From a virus: a stretch of 39,791 nucleotides of DNA. The notes beneath the pieces were generated by a model. It did no database searches. It was given only the letters and a program-made list of their open reading frames with translations, and was not told the DNA's origin. Below are positions 33,907 through 39,791 of this stretch, one piece after another (the stretch's first letter is position 1; each line of letters begins with the position of its first letter). Made by a program: the position numbers and the translations under genes. Location of the stretch: positions 1-39,791 of the IMG/VR virus record IMGVR_UViG_3300044516_001232; one strand, given 5' to 3'.

Positions 33907-34260
33907 ATGAAAACCTTTAAAGACTTTCTTACCGAGAATCAAAATGATTCTATTGATATAAATACTCTTCTTAATGAATCTGAGTTAACAGAAGAACAAC
34001 AGATGGCTGTTGATAATGCAGTTCAGAGAATTTTAGATGCTCATGCAGGTGGAAAAAATCTTGATGTTATAGTTGAAGAAATTGTCAATGAAGGGATACT
34101 AGGATCAATATTTGGAGGCTTAACCGGTTTTGCTTTAGGAAAAAGTATTGGTGAAGCCATTGCGAAAGTATTAGGAATTGAAAAGGGTGCTCTTTATGAT
34201 TTATTAACCAGTCGATTAGTCGGTGCTGCTCTTGGTGCAGTATTAGGTAAGAGGCTCTAA
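33907..34260 (+). CDS. Candidate internal head protein with capsid-targeting N-terminus and glycine zipper
   Basis: Encodes 117 residues. Residues 1-10, MKTFKDFLTE, match the T4 internal-protein capsid-targeting sequence MKTYQEFIAE at five positions, with conservative changes at most others. T4 gp21 protease cuts after such L/I-x-E sites. Residues 11-60 are acidic and helical. Residues 63-90 and 103-117 are Gly/Ala/Leu-rich with small-xxx-small spacing (GILGSIFGGLTGFALGKSIG, LVGAALGAVLGKRL), a glycine-zipper pattern found in membrane-inserting proteins. After packaging and ejection such a protein could act in or on the host membrane. It stands in a small gap-bounded unit between tail and replication genes. 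Targeting is inferred from one motif; the membrane role is more speculative. Confidence 0.62.
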   Translation: MKTFKDFLTENQNDSIDINTLLNESELTEEQQMAVDNAVQRILDAHAGGKNLDVIVEEIVNEGILGSIFGGLTGFALGKSIGEAIAKVLGIEKGALYDLLTSRLVGAALGAVLGKRL

Positions 34261-34270
34261 TTTTACTTTT

Positions 34271-34927
34271 GTGATAAGAATAGGAATTGACTTTTCGTTA
34301 AACAGTCCAGCTGTTTGCGTAAAAAATATCAAAGGTGAGTATACCTTTATTTCATTTTTTAATTTTGGTAATAGAATATGGGATGATGTAAAGAAAATGC
34401 CAAAGGCATTTGAAGTTCATCAAGATCTAATTGAATCTAAAACAATTTTAGGATTCCCTTACTTTCGTAATTTAGAAGCAGATACTTTTTTGGTTAGGGA
34501 AAGAGAAAAGCTAGAAGACTGTCGTTCAATATCTAACTTAATTACAAATTCTTTGGTAACATTTTTTGGCGCGACTAATGTACATGTATCGCTAGAAGGA
34601 TTCTCTTATGGATCTACTGGAAATTCATTTATTGACATTGTGCAGTACAATTCATTTTTAAGATCTGCTTTACTTGAAATATATGGCTCAGAAAAGATCT
34701 CAATCTTTCAACCATCACATGTTAAGAAGTTGGCAGGAAAAGGAAATGCAAACAAACACTTTATGATTAAAGCATTTCAGGACGATGTTCTAAACGATGA
34801 AGATCTAAGGAAAACAAAATTGTGGAAATATGTACAAGGTAAAGACTTTAGTGAAAAGATCCCAAAACCATTAGATGACCTTGTAGATTCATACTTTATA
34901 CTTAAATCTCAAACCACTAACCATTAA
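34271..34927 (+). CDS. RuvC-like Holliday junction resolvase (RNase H fold)
   Basis: Encodes 218 residues from GTG, chosen because it places the first strand (IRIGIDFSL) right at the N-terminus as in RuvC. Catalytic acids visible: Asp7 in IGIDFS, Glu109 in HVSLEGFSYG, and Asp202/203 and Asp206 in PLDDLVDSYFIL. The GKGNANKHFM segment at 156-165 matches the Gly-Lys-Gly-x-x-x-K region of RuvC-type resolvases. The enzyme would cut branched DNA formed during replication and recombination and clear junctions before packaging. T4 uses the unrelated endonuclease VII for this job. It precedes a GroES-like gene and the gp32/primase/UvsY/UvsW block, so the context fits. Confidence 0.8.
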   Translation: MIRIGIDFSLNSPAVCVKNIKGEYTFISFFNFGNRIWDDVKKMPKAFEVHQDLIESKTILGFPYFRNLEADTFLVREREKLEDCRSISNLITNSLVTFFGATNVHVSLEGFSYGSTGNSFIDIVQYNSFLRSALLEIYGSEKISIFQPSHVKKLAGKGNANKHFMIKAFQDDVLNDEDLRKTKLWKYVQGKDFSEKIPKPLDDLVDSYFILKSQTTNH

Positions 34928-34993
34928 ATACTATTCTTTCAATCAATCAGTTAAATTTTATATATAGAGTTTTAAACTTGGTTTCAGATTTTT

Positions 34994-35281
34994 ATGATAA
35001 ACGCGATAAAAAATAGAATTTTTGTTAAAAAAGATGAGTATCCTGAAAAAATTGGACTTATCTATGTACCTAAATTGGAAGGGCAGTATGCTCCACCTTA
35101 TTCAGGAACAGTCATATCGGTAGGATCTGATATTCTTGATGAAGATATCAAAGTAGGCTGCCGTATTCTTTTTCATGATTTGGCAGGTACTGAATTTATG
35201 TTTAATGACGATAAGATATTTAGTATTAGAGATATTGATGTCATTGGTATAATTACTGATGAAAATTACAATATAGTCTGA
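34994..35281 (+). CDS. GroES-like co-chaperonin (gp31-type)
   Basis: Encodes 95 residues, the size of GroES (97). The order of elements matches GroES: NRIFVKKDEYPEKIGLIYVP (GroES: DRVIVKR...GGIVL, with the mobile loop that binds GroEL), YSGTVISVGSDILDEDIKVG (GroES: RGEVLAVGNG...VKVGD), CRILFHDLAGTEFMFNDDKI (GroES: IVIFNDGYGVKSEKI) and IRDIDVIGII (GroES: ESDILAIV). T4 gp31 replaces host GroES to fold the major capsid protein; a similar role with host GroEL is likely. No GroEL gene is visible here. The gene is preceded by a 66-base A/T-rich gap and followed by a 171-base gap. Confidence is high for the fold. Confidence 0.83.
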   Translation: MINAIKNRIFVKKDEYPEKIGLIYVPKLEGQYAPPYSGTVISVGSDILDEDIKVGCRILFHDLAGTEFMFNDDKIFSIRDIDVIGIITDENYNIV

Positions 35282-35302
35282 AACTAAGTACCATTGTGAA
35301 TA

Positions 35303-35310
35303 TATAAATA
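35303..35310 (+). promoter_or_regulatory. T4-type late-promoter-like box (TATAAATA) before the gp32-type gene
   Basis: An exact TATAAATA within GAATATATAAATAAC lies in the 171-base non-coding stretch before the ssDNA-binding protein gene, about 142 bases ahead of its ATG. It shares the context GAATATATAAA with the box before the amidoligase gene. If used, it would give a leader of about 130 bases. This is the best promoter candidate in the window. Confidence 0.5.
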
Positions 35311-35343
35311 ACAAAGGAACTAATTTATTAGGACCTTTTAACT

Positions 35344-35459
35344 GGCAATAACAAGGCAAAGTTTTTATTGGCAATCCCGGGCACGTAAATAGGCAATGCT
35401 AAGTTATGCTTTTAACTAAATTAAAAACAAAACTTAAAAAAAGGCAACTAAAATGGCAA
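35344..35459 (+). promoter_or_regulatory. GGCAA-repeat leader of the gp32-type gene (possible autogenous operator)
   Basis: Six copies of GGCAA begin at 35344, 35355, 35370, 35392, 35443 and 35455, the last overlapping the ATG. The surrounding RNA is A/U-rich and little structured apart from a CCCGGG palindrome at about 35377-35382. T4 gp32 represses its own mRNA by binding an unstructured leader nucleated by an upstream pseudoknot. A comparable operator is inferred from position and repeats only. Confidence 0.4.
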
Positions 35460-36373
35460 ATGAATTCGACATTTTCAGTGTGAGTGTTAATGACCTCGAC
35501 ACAGGAGATCGCCCTTCAGGCGGAGGCAGCGATCTTTACTCTCCAAAGCCCGATCAAGGGCAAGACGGTACATACCGTTCTCTACTTAGGTTCTTACCTA
35601 ATATTAAAAATCCCCGCAAACCTTTCGTCCGTAAATTCGTTTATTGGTTAGAAGATCGTGATGGTAATGGCTTTTATGCTGACTCACCTTCTACCGTTGG
35701 CGAGAAATGTCCGGTACAAGACCTGTTCTTTAAACTCCGTAATTCAGAATCGGCAGTAGACAAGAAAATGTCTGAGAGCTTAAAGCGTAGGGAAGTATTC
35801 TATGCATTGGTTCAAATCGTTAAAGATCCACAAAATCGTGATCTTGAAGGTCAAATCAAAGTATTCAAATTTGGATATAAGATTAAGGCTAAAATTGATG
35901 AGGAATTGAATCCTCAGTTTGATGAACCAACTCAAGTATTCGATCCTTTTGAAGGCAAGAACTTTGAATTAGTTCTTTCTAAGAAAGGTGGTTATCCTAA
36001 CTATGATTCATGTAAATTCCAAGGATCTAGATCTGCAATGACTATCAATGGTGAAAATGTAACTGACACCAATGAAGGTCGTAAAATGATTTTGGATTAT
36101 CTTAAGGATGCTCCTGATCTTGCTAACTTTGATTACAAACCTTGGAATGATGAACAGAGAAACAAGGTAATGAATATCATTTCCCAATATTCTTCTCCAG
36201 GTAGTTCAATTGAAACCTTAACTAGACCTGCTCCTAAAGCTGCTGCAAAACCTGCGCCGGCTCCAAAGGCACCTGTTATGGAAGATGAAGATAATGAAGT
36301 ATTTGAATCCGAAGAAACTCCAAAACAATCAGGAGATGACTTCGATGATTTCATTAACGGATTAGATCTTTAA
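35453..36373 (+). CDS. 32: Single-stranded DNA-binding protein, gp32-type
   Basis: Encodes 306 residues (T4 gp32: 301). Core similarities: RSLLRFLPN at 42-50, LVQIVKDPQNRDLEGQIKVF and FGYKIKAKI at 119-148, and DPFEGKNFEL with GGYPNYDSCKF at 164-189; all have direct counterparts in gp32. The acidic tail ends DDFDDFINGLDL, as in gp32, where the tail controls contacts with replication partners. A Pro/Ala/Lys linker (about 258-274) precedes the tail. T4 gp32 holds zinc with CPVC plus another Cys and His; here the motif is CPVQ at 86-89 and the other ligands are not visible, so zinc is probably absent. It coats ssDNA for replication and recombination and heads the primase-UvsY-UvsW block. Confidence 0.9.
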   Translation: MANEFDIFSVSVNDLDTGDRPSGGGSDLYSPKPDQGQDGTYRSLLRFLPNIKNPRKPFVRKFVYWLEDRDGNGFYADSPSTVGEKCPVQDLFFKLRNSESAVDKKMSESLKRREVFYALVQIVKDPQNRDLEGQIKVFKFGYKIKAKIDEELNPQFDEPTQVFDPFEGKNFELVLSKKGGYPNYDSCKFQGSRSAMTINGENVTDTNEGRKMILDYLKDAPDLANFDYKPWNDEQRNKVMNIISQYSSPGSSIETLTRPAPKAAAKPAPAPKAPVMEDEDNEVFESEETPKQSGDDFDDFINGLDL

Positions 36374-36377
36374 TCTA

Positions 36378-37448
36378 ATGGCAACAGAAGTTATGATATC
36401 TTCTGAGATGAAGACTCGGATTATCGATAAGGTAGTCCGAGTCCTTCATCATAGCCATTCTCATCCTGAAAAAAGAAGAATACTTGAAGGAAGAGATCGC
36501 TTAAACTTTGCATGTCCTTACTGTGGCGATTCTTCAACCAGTACAAATAAGAAACGAGGTAACCTTTATTGGAATGATCTTTATGTACATTGTTATAATT
36601 GTTCCGCTCACGTTTCTTTAGATACTTTTCTTAAAGACTTTAATTCAAATTTTGAAGGAGAGGATCGAGTAGAAGTATTAAATTACATTAAAGAAAATAA
36701 GAGATCCTTTTCATTAGGTGAATCTCTTGATTTTTATCTTTTTGATAAGATAAAAGAATTGGCATTAACATTTGACGAATTAGCGGTTGGATTTAACATC
36801 TATCCGATTAATTCATTAACATACCGAGCATATCCATATCTTAAGAGTAGGTTATTACAACATAAGACTAACCAATTTGGATATGATCCTCGTAAGAAAG
36901 AACTATTTGTTTTTAATCTTACCCCCGATGGTAAAATAGTAGGATTTCAAACAAGGGACCTTGAAGGTAAAGGTCCTAAATATAAAACATGGAACATTCA
37001 AAGAATTTATGATAGGTTAAAGAAACCTTTGAATGTATCAGAAGAAGACATGGATAATCTTAATAAGATATCAATGTTATTCGGCATACTTACTGCTGAT
37101 TTAAGTAGAGACTTTACAATTTTTGAAGGTCCTATTGATGCTATGTTTATGACCAACTCCATAGGTCTAACTGGCGTTAAAAAACAAATACTAGAGTTTA
37201 ATGAAATACCAACCGCAAGGTATTTCTTTGATAATGATATTGAAGGAAAAACCAGAATGATTGAAAAACTTAAGTCTGGGCAAACCGTATTTATGTGGGA
37301 TAAATTTTTGAAAGATTATTCAATTCCTGCAAAAAAGGTTAAAGACTTAAACGATCTTGTAAAATATGAATATGAAAATCGAACTGGGTGCTTAAAGAGC
37401 ATTGATAGATATTTTACAAACAATCATTTAGATATTATTTTTATATGA
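36378..37448 (+). CDS. 61: DNA primase, gp61-type
   Basis: Encodes 356 residues (T4 gp61: 342). The N-terminal zinc-ribbon has Cys46-x2-Cys49 (FACPYCGDSS) and Cys72-x2-Cys75 (VHCYNCSAH). The TOPRIM-type catalytic core shows FTIFEGPIDAMFM with Glu250 and Asp254, and RYFFDNDIEGK with Asp285 and Asp287; VKDLNDLVKY follows. A GFQTRDLEGKGPKYKTWN stretch near 189-206 is typical of primases of this class. It makes RNA primers for lagging-strand synthesis together with a gp41-type helicase, which is not in the window. It starts four bases after the gp32-type stop and overlaps the next gene as ATGA. Assignment is confident. Confidence 0.88.
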   Translation: MATEVMISSEMKTRIIDKVVRVLHHSHSHPEKRRILEGRDRLNFACPYCGDSSTSTNKKRGNLYWNDLYVHCYNCSAHVSLDTFLKDFNSNFEGEDRVEVLNYIKENKRSFSLGESLDFYLFDKIKELALTFDELAVGFNIYPINSLTYRAYPYLKSRLLQHKTNQFGYDPRKKELFVFNLTPDGKIVGFQTRDLEGKGPKYKTWNIQRIYDRLKKPLNVSEEDMDNLNKISMLFGILTADLSRDFTIFEGPIDAMFMTNSIGLTGVKKQILEFNEIPTARYFFDNDIEGKTRMIEKLKSGQTVFMWDKFLKDYSIPAKKVKDLNDLVKYEYENRTGCLKSIDRYFTNNHLDIIFI

Positions 37449-37666
37449 TTGAGCTAAAAAAATATGAATCATTTGTGAACGAACAGATAGAAGACTTTTA
37501 CGAAGATTATGAAGATAGCCAAAAGAGAATTAAGCTATTTACATCGTTTACTAAAAGTAAACTATCTCATGATCAAAAAGAGATTAAAGTAGAACAACCT
37601 AAGAAAAGATTTCAACCTAAAATAAAGGTAGTAAAACATACTAATAACGATAAAGGAATATTCTAA
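37445..37666 (+). CDS. Small hypothetical protein, possible capsid-targeting N-terminus
   Basis: Encodes 73 residues, overlapping both neighbours (ATGA with the primase, TAATG with the UvsY-like gene), so it is probably translated with them. Residues 5-13, KKYESFVNE, resemble the T4 capsid-targeting sequence KTYQEFIAE at four of nine positions with similar residues elsewhere, though four extra residues precede it. The middle is acidic (DFYEDYEDSQ) and the C-terminal half basic (KPKKRFQPKIKVVK-like composition). The charge split could suit a DNA-associated or replication accessory factor. No family is recognised; the targeting idea is weak. Confidence 0.6.
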   Translation: MIELKKYESFVNEQIEDFYEDYEDSQKRIKLFTSFTKSKLSHDQKEIKVEQPKKRFQPKIKVVKHTNNDKGIF

Positions 37667-38112
37667 TGGCATTTGATGATACTCAAATAAAACAAGCAAA
37701 CGAAGAACTTGAACTCAGGTTAACTACCGATAGGGTTGATTGGAAAAATAAAATAAATGAACTAGTTCTTAAAATCAAAAATATGAATGAATTGGCAGAA
37801 TGCCAAGTTAATATGCTTTCATATAGACAGATCCTATTGGATAAGGTTACTGATTTTAAGACAATGATATTTAAGAGAAATGCAACCTGGGAAAGATATT
37901 ATAGATCCCAGTATCGTGAGTATACTTTAAATTATGATGTTAAATTAACGAGCGGCGAAAAGCATCAGTTTATTAAAGCAGAATTAAGCTCACTAAAAAT
38001 ACAAATAGAAATGCTACAGTCTCATGTTGATTATTACCAAGAGTGTATTAAGACATTAGATAACCTAGCATTTGCAATTCGTAATCGCATAAGACTCGAT
38101 GATGAACAATAA
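37666..38112 (+). CDS. uvsY: UvsY-like recombination mediator
   Basis: Encodes 148 residues (T4 UvsY: 137), nearly all helical. Residues 35-65 form one helix (LKIKNMNELAECQVNMLSYR). A central motif ATWERYYRSQYREYTLNYDV and then SGEKHQFIKAELSSL and QSHVDYYQECIKTLDNLAFA-IRNRI follow; this arrangement is what I associate with UvsY proteins of T4-like phages. UvsY helps load UvsX recombinase onto gp32-covered ssDNA. It sits directly before uvsW, its neighbour in T4 as well, with TAATG overlaps on both sides. Identity rests on motif impression and strong context rather than an unmistakable signature. UvsX is not in the window. Confidence 0.75.
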   Translation: MAFDDTQIKQANEELELRLTTDRVDWKNKINELVLKIKNMNELAECQVNMLSYRQILLDKVTDFKTMIFKRNATWERYYRSQYREYTLNYDVKLTSGEKHQFIKAELSSLKIQIEMLQSHVDYYQECIKTLDNLAFAIRNRIRLDDEQ

Positions 38113-39614
38113 TGGAACTATCACTATCAGATAATAAAAAGTTTTTAGTAATTGATTCATGTACCGAATTGGAATATGAACAACTAAAAAGTAGTCTTAC
38201 TAAAAAGATTGATGGGTGGCGTTTCCATCCACTTGTAAAGAAAAAGGTTTGGGACGGAAATATATCCTTCATTAAAAAGAATAAGATTCCTGGCGGCCTT
38301 TGGAAAGAGGTCATTGATATTTGTAAAGAATACAATTTGCCTCTTACACTAAATGGAGTTACAAACATTTTTGATCAGGAAATTACCATTGAGTCATTTA
38401 CTAATTGGGCAAATGATTTCTTTAAAGATTCTGATATTAAACCTAGAGACTATCAAATAGATGCAGCCTTTAAGATCTTAAGATATAGAAGGTGCTTAGC
38501 TGAATTGGCTACATCTGCCGGTAAGACCTTAATATCATTTATGGTTGTTGCCTATATGATGGAACAACTTGGTAAGAAAAAGATACTTATGATTGTTCCT
38601 AACGTCAGCTTGGTTGTACAGGCAACTGGCGATTTTGATCAATATAATAAAAGTAGAGTTCCTATTAGAATCCAACAAATTTATGCAGGGGTTAAACTTA
38701 GAAAAAGTTCAAACATTGTTATAGGAACATATCAATCTCTTGTTAAATATGAGGAAGAATACTTTTCTCAATTTGATGCAGTATTTGTAGATGAAACACA
38801 TAAGGCTAAAGCTACATCAATTCAAAAGATTATGGATATGTGTTGGCATTGTGACTACCGATTTGGATTAAGTGGAACAATTCCTAAAAGAGGAACCGTT
38901 GATCGTTTAAGTTTAATGTCAGCAATGGGACCACTTGTAACTCAGGTTAAAGCTAATTACTTACAAGACGAAGGTCATATTGCAAAATGTAAAGTATTGC
39001 AGATCCTTATGGATTATGCAACAGATTCACAAAAAGAAGCATTCTCTGAACTATCAAAGAATCCGTATGATAGGCAAAAACTATTTTCTTTAGAACAGAA
39101 CTTTATTAACGAAAACGATAAAAGACTAGATTTTATTTGTAATGTAATTAAAAAGTCAACGTCTAACTCGCTAGTACTGTTTCATAAGATTGCATACGGC
39201 GAAAAGATATATCGTAAGTTAAGAGAAATTACAGATAAGAAGATCTATTATGTAGATGGTTCTGTTAATGCAGATATCAGAGAGGAGTTCAAATCAAGAA
39301 TGGAGAAGAATGACGATGTTATAATTGTTGCTTCATACGGTACATTTTCAACTGGTATATCAATTAAAAACATTCATAATATCTTTTTTACCGAATCTTT
39401 TAAGTCAGAAGTAATTATTAGACAATCAATTGGACGTGGTCTCCGTAAACATGCATCAAAGGATGTCGTTAAGATCTATGATTTTATTGATGACATTAGG
39501 TATAAAACAAACGATCACGATTGGATGAATTACATATACAGGCACGGTATGGAACGTAGAAAAATCTATAAAGAAGAAAAGTTCCCGTTTGATGTACAGA
39601 CCATTAAATTCTGA
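38112..39614 (+). CDS. uvsW: UvsW-type SF2 DNA/RNA helicase
   Basis: Encodes 500 residues (T4 UvsW: 503). An N-terminal small domain (1-95) includes DGWRFHPLVKKKVWDGNISF, the UvsW DNA-binding region. Helicase motifs in order: PRDYQIDA at 111-118, Walker A ATSAGKT at 133-139, Ia IVPNVSLVVQ, motif II DETH at 227-230, motif III SGT at 254-256, VIVASYGTFSTGISIKNI-type motifs IV/V near 403-421, and motif VI RQSIGRGLRK at 437-446. UvsW unwinds branched DNA and R-loops and shifts T4 from origin- to recombination-dependent replication. Its ATG overlaps the UvsY-like stop. It closes the recombination block before a 61-base gap. Confidence 0.92.
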   Translation: MELSLSDNKKFLVIDSCTELEYEQLKSSLTKKIDGWRFHPLVKKKVWDGNISFIKKNKIPGGLWKEVIDICKEYNLPLTLNGVTNIFDQEITIESFTNWANDFFKDSDIKPRDYQIDAAFKILRYRRCLAELATSAGKTLISFMVVAYMMEQLGKKKILMIVPNVSLVVQATGDFDQYNKSRVPIRIQQIYAGVKLRKSSNIVIGTYQSLVKYEEEYFSQFDAVFVDETHKAKATSIQKIMDMCWHCDYRFGLSGTIPKRGTVDRLSLMSAMGPLVTQVKANYLQDEGHIAKCKVLQILMDYATDSQKEAFSELSKNPYDRQKLFSLEQNFINENDKRLDFICNVIKKSTSNSLVLFHKIAYGEKIYRKLREITDKKIYYVDGSVNADIREEFKSRMEKNDDVIIVASYGTFSTGISIKNIHNIFFTESFKSEVIIRQSIGRGLRKHASKDVVKIYDFIDDIRYKTNDHDWMNYIYRHGMERRKIYKEEKFPFDVQTIKF

Positions 39615-39644
39615 TTGTAATATCTTTTCCTAAAGACATGGATA

Positions 39645-39652
39645 TATAAAAA
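39645..39652 (+). promoter_or_regulatory. Late-promoter-like box (TATAAAAA) before the last gene
   Basis: GATATATAAAAAAAG lies in the gap after the uvsW gene, 23 bases before the next ATG. It is a one-mismatch form of TATAAATA with a similar preceding ATA context to those at 8161 and 35303. The A-rich composition of the area limits confidence. Confidence 0.33.
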
Positions 39653-39675
39653 AAGAATAAAAAAATCAAATACAA

Positions 39676-39791
39676 ATGAAGCCAATTAAAAAGTTTTCAG
39701 CTACTTCTACGGATAGTTCATCTATCTTAGAATCAGCAAATCTTAGCCCAGAAGCTTTAGCAGAATTAGTTCAAAAGTTGGGTTACAATAA
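39676..39791 (+). CDS. Hypothetical protein, 3' end beyond window
   Basis: An ATG at 39676 opens a frame that stays open for 38 codons to the window edge: it starts MKPIKKFSATSTDSSS and continues SILESANLSPEALAELVQKL. The N-terminus is basic and Ser/Thr-rich, followed by a helix. It follows a gap with a promoter-like box. The protein is too incomplete to classify; the sequence is not an obvious capsid-targeting peptide. Confidence 0.5.
   Translation, partial: MKPIKKFSATSTDSSSILESANLSPEALAELVQKLGYN

Noticed and set aside
34264-34271. TACTTTTG, matching the Bacteroidota -7 promoter motif TAnnTTTG
   Set aside because: It overlaps the GTG start of the RuvC-like gene and no TTG-type -33 element is visible at the right distance; likely chance.
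34958-34968. TTTATATATAG box before the GroES-like gene
   Set aside because: Departs from TATAAATA at several positions; A/T-rich gap gives such matches easily, so not listed as a promoter.
38048-38368. 106-codon open frame on the minus strand across the uvsY/uvsW junction
   Set aside because: Antisense to two well-supported genes; hydrophobic, low-information translation without start signals.

Overview
The window looks like part of the genome of a large T4-like (myovirus-type) tailed phage, probably infecting a member of the Bacteroidota. All 33 genes supported here are on the + strand. They are tightly packed, with many TAATG or ATGA stop/start overlaps, and the DNA is A+T-rich. The tail baseplate genes and the replication/recombination genes are of T4 type. 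The host guess is an inference: nearly all start codons lack a GGAGG-type Shine-Dalgarno sequence and follow A-rich leaders, as is typical of Bacteroidota, and the fibre proteins carry G-x-T collagen-like triplets.

Layout. (1) 1-6901: an unknown gene, a large virion protein, a LysM-like gp53-type wedge protein, a gp27-type hub, a tube/hub-associated protein, a lysozyme-free gp5/gpV-type spike, and a small spike-linked protein. (2) 6902-9485: an unexpected two-gene insertion, each gene behind its own non-coding gap and TATAAA-type promoter-like box. One encodes a four-domain S1 RNA-binding protein resembling ribosomal protein bS1. The other encodes an amidoligase-family enzyme fused to a beta-helix-like tail. 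(3) 9486-29996: a virion protein, gp25- and gp6-type wedge proteins, a gp7-type wedge protein with a Trp-rich array, and a run of very large peripheral baseplate/fibre proteins, several with collagen-like segments. (4) 30006-34260: a coiled-coil protein, a membrane-anchored protein with an outer-membrane-like C-terminal hairpin (spanin candidate), two structural proteins, a tail-tube-fold protein, and a small protein whose first ten residues closely resemble the capsid-targeting sequence of T4 internal proteins. (5) 34271-39614: a RuvC-like resolvase, a GroES/gp31-like co-chaperonin, gp32-type single-strand DNA-binding protein, a gp61-type primase, a small protein, a UvsY-like mediator and UvsW helicase. 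The 5' end of one more gene runs off the right edge.

How it fits together: regions 1 and 3 build the contractile-tail baseplate and its fibres. Region 5 handles ssDNA coating, priming, recombination-dependent replication and junction resolution, and helps fold phage proteins with host GroEL. The most unusual items are the S1-like protein (a possible translation modulator in an SD-poor host), the amidoligase/beta-helix fusion, the candidate injected internal protein, the spanin-like protein, a perfect inverted repeat abutting the gp25 start codon, and a GGCAA-repeat leader before the gp32 gene. Functions are assigned by reading motifs only; no database search was possible.
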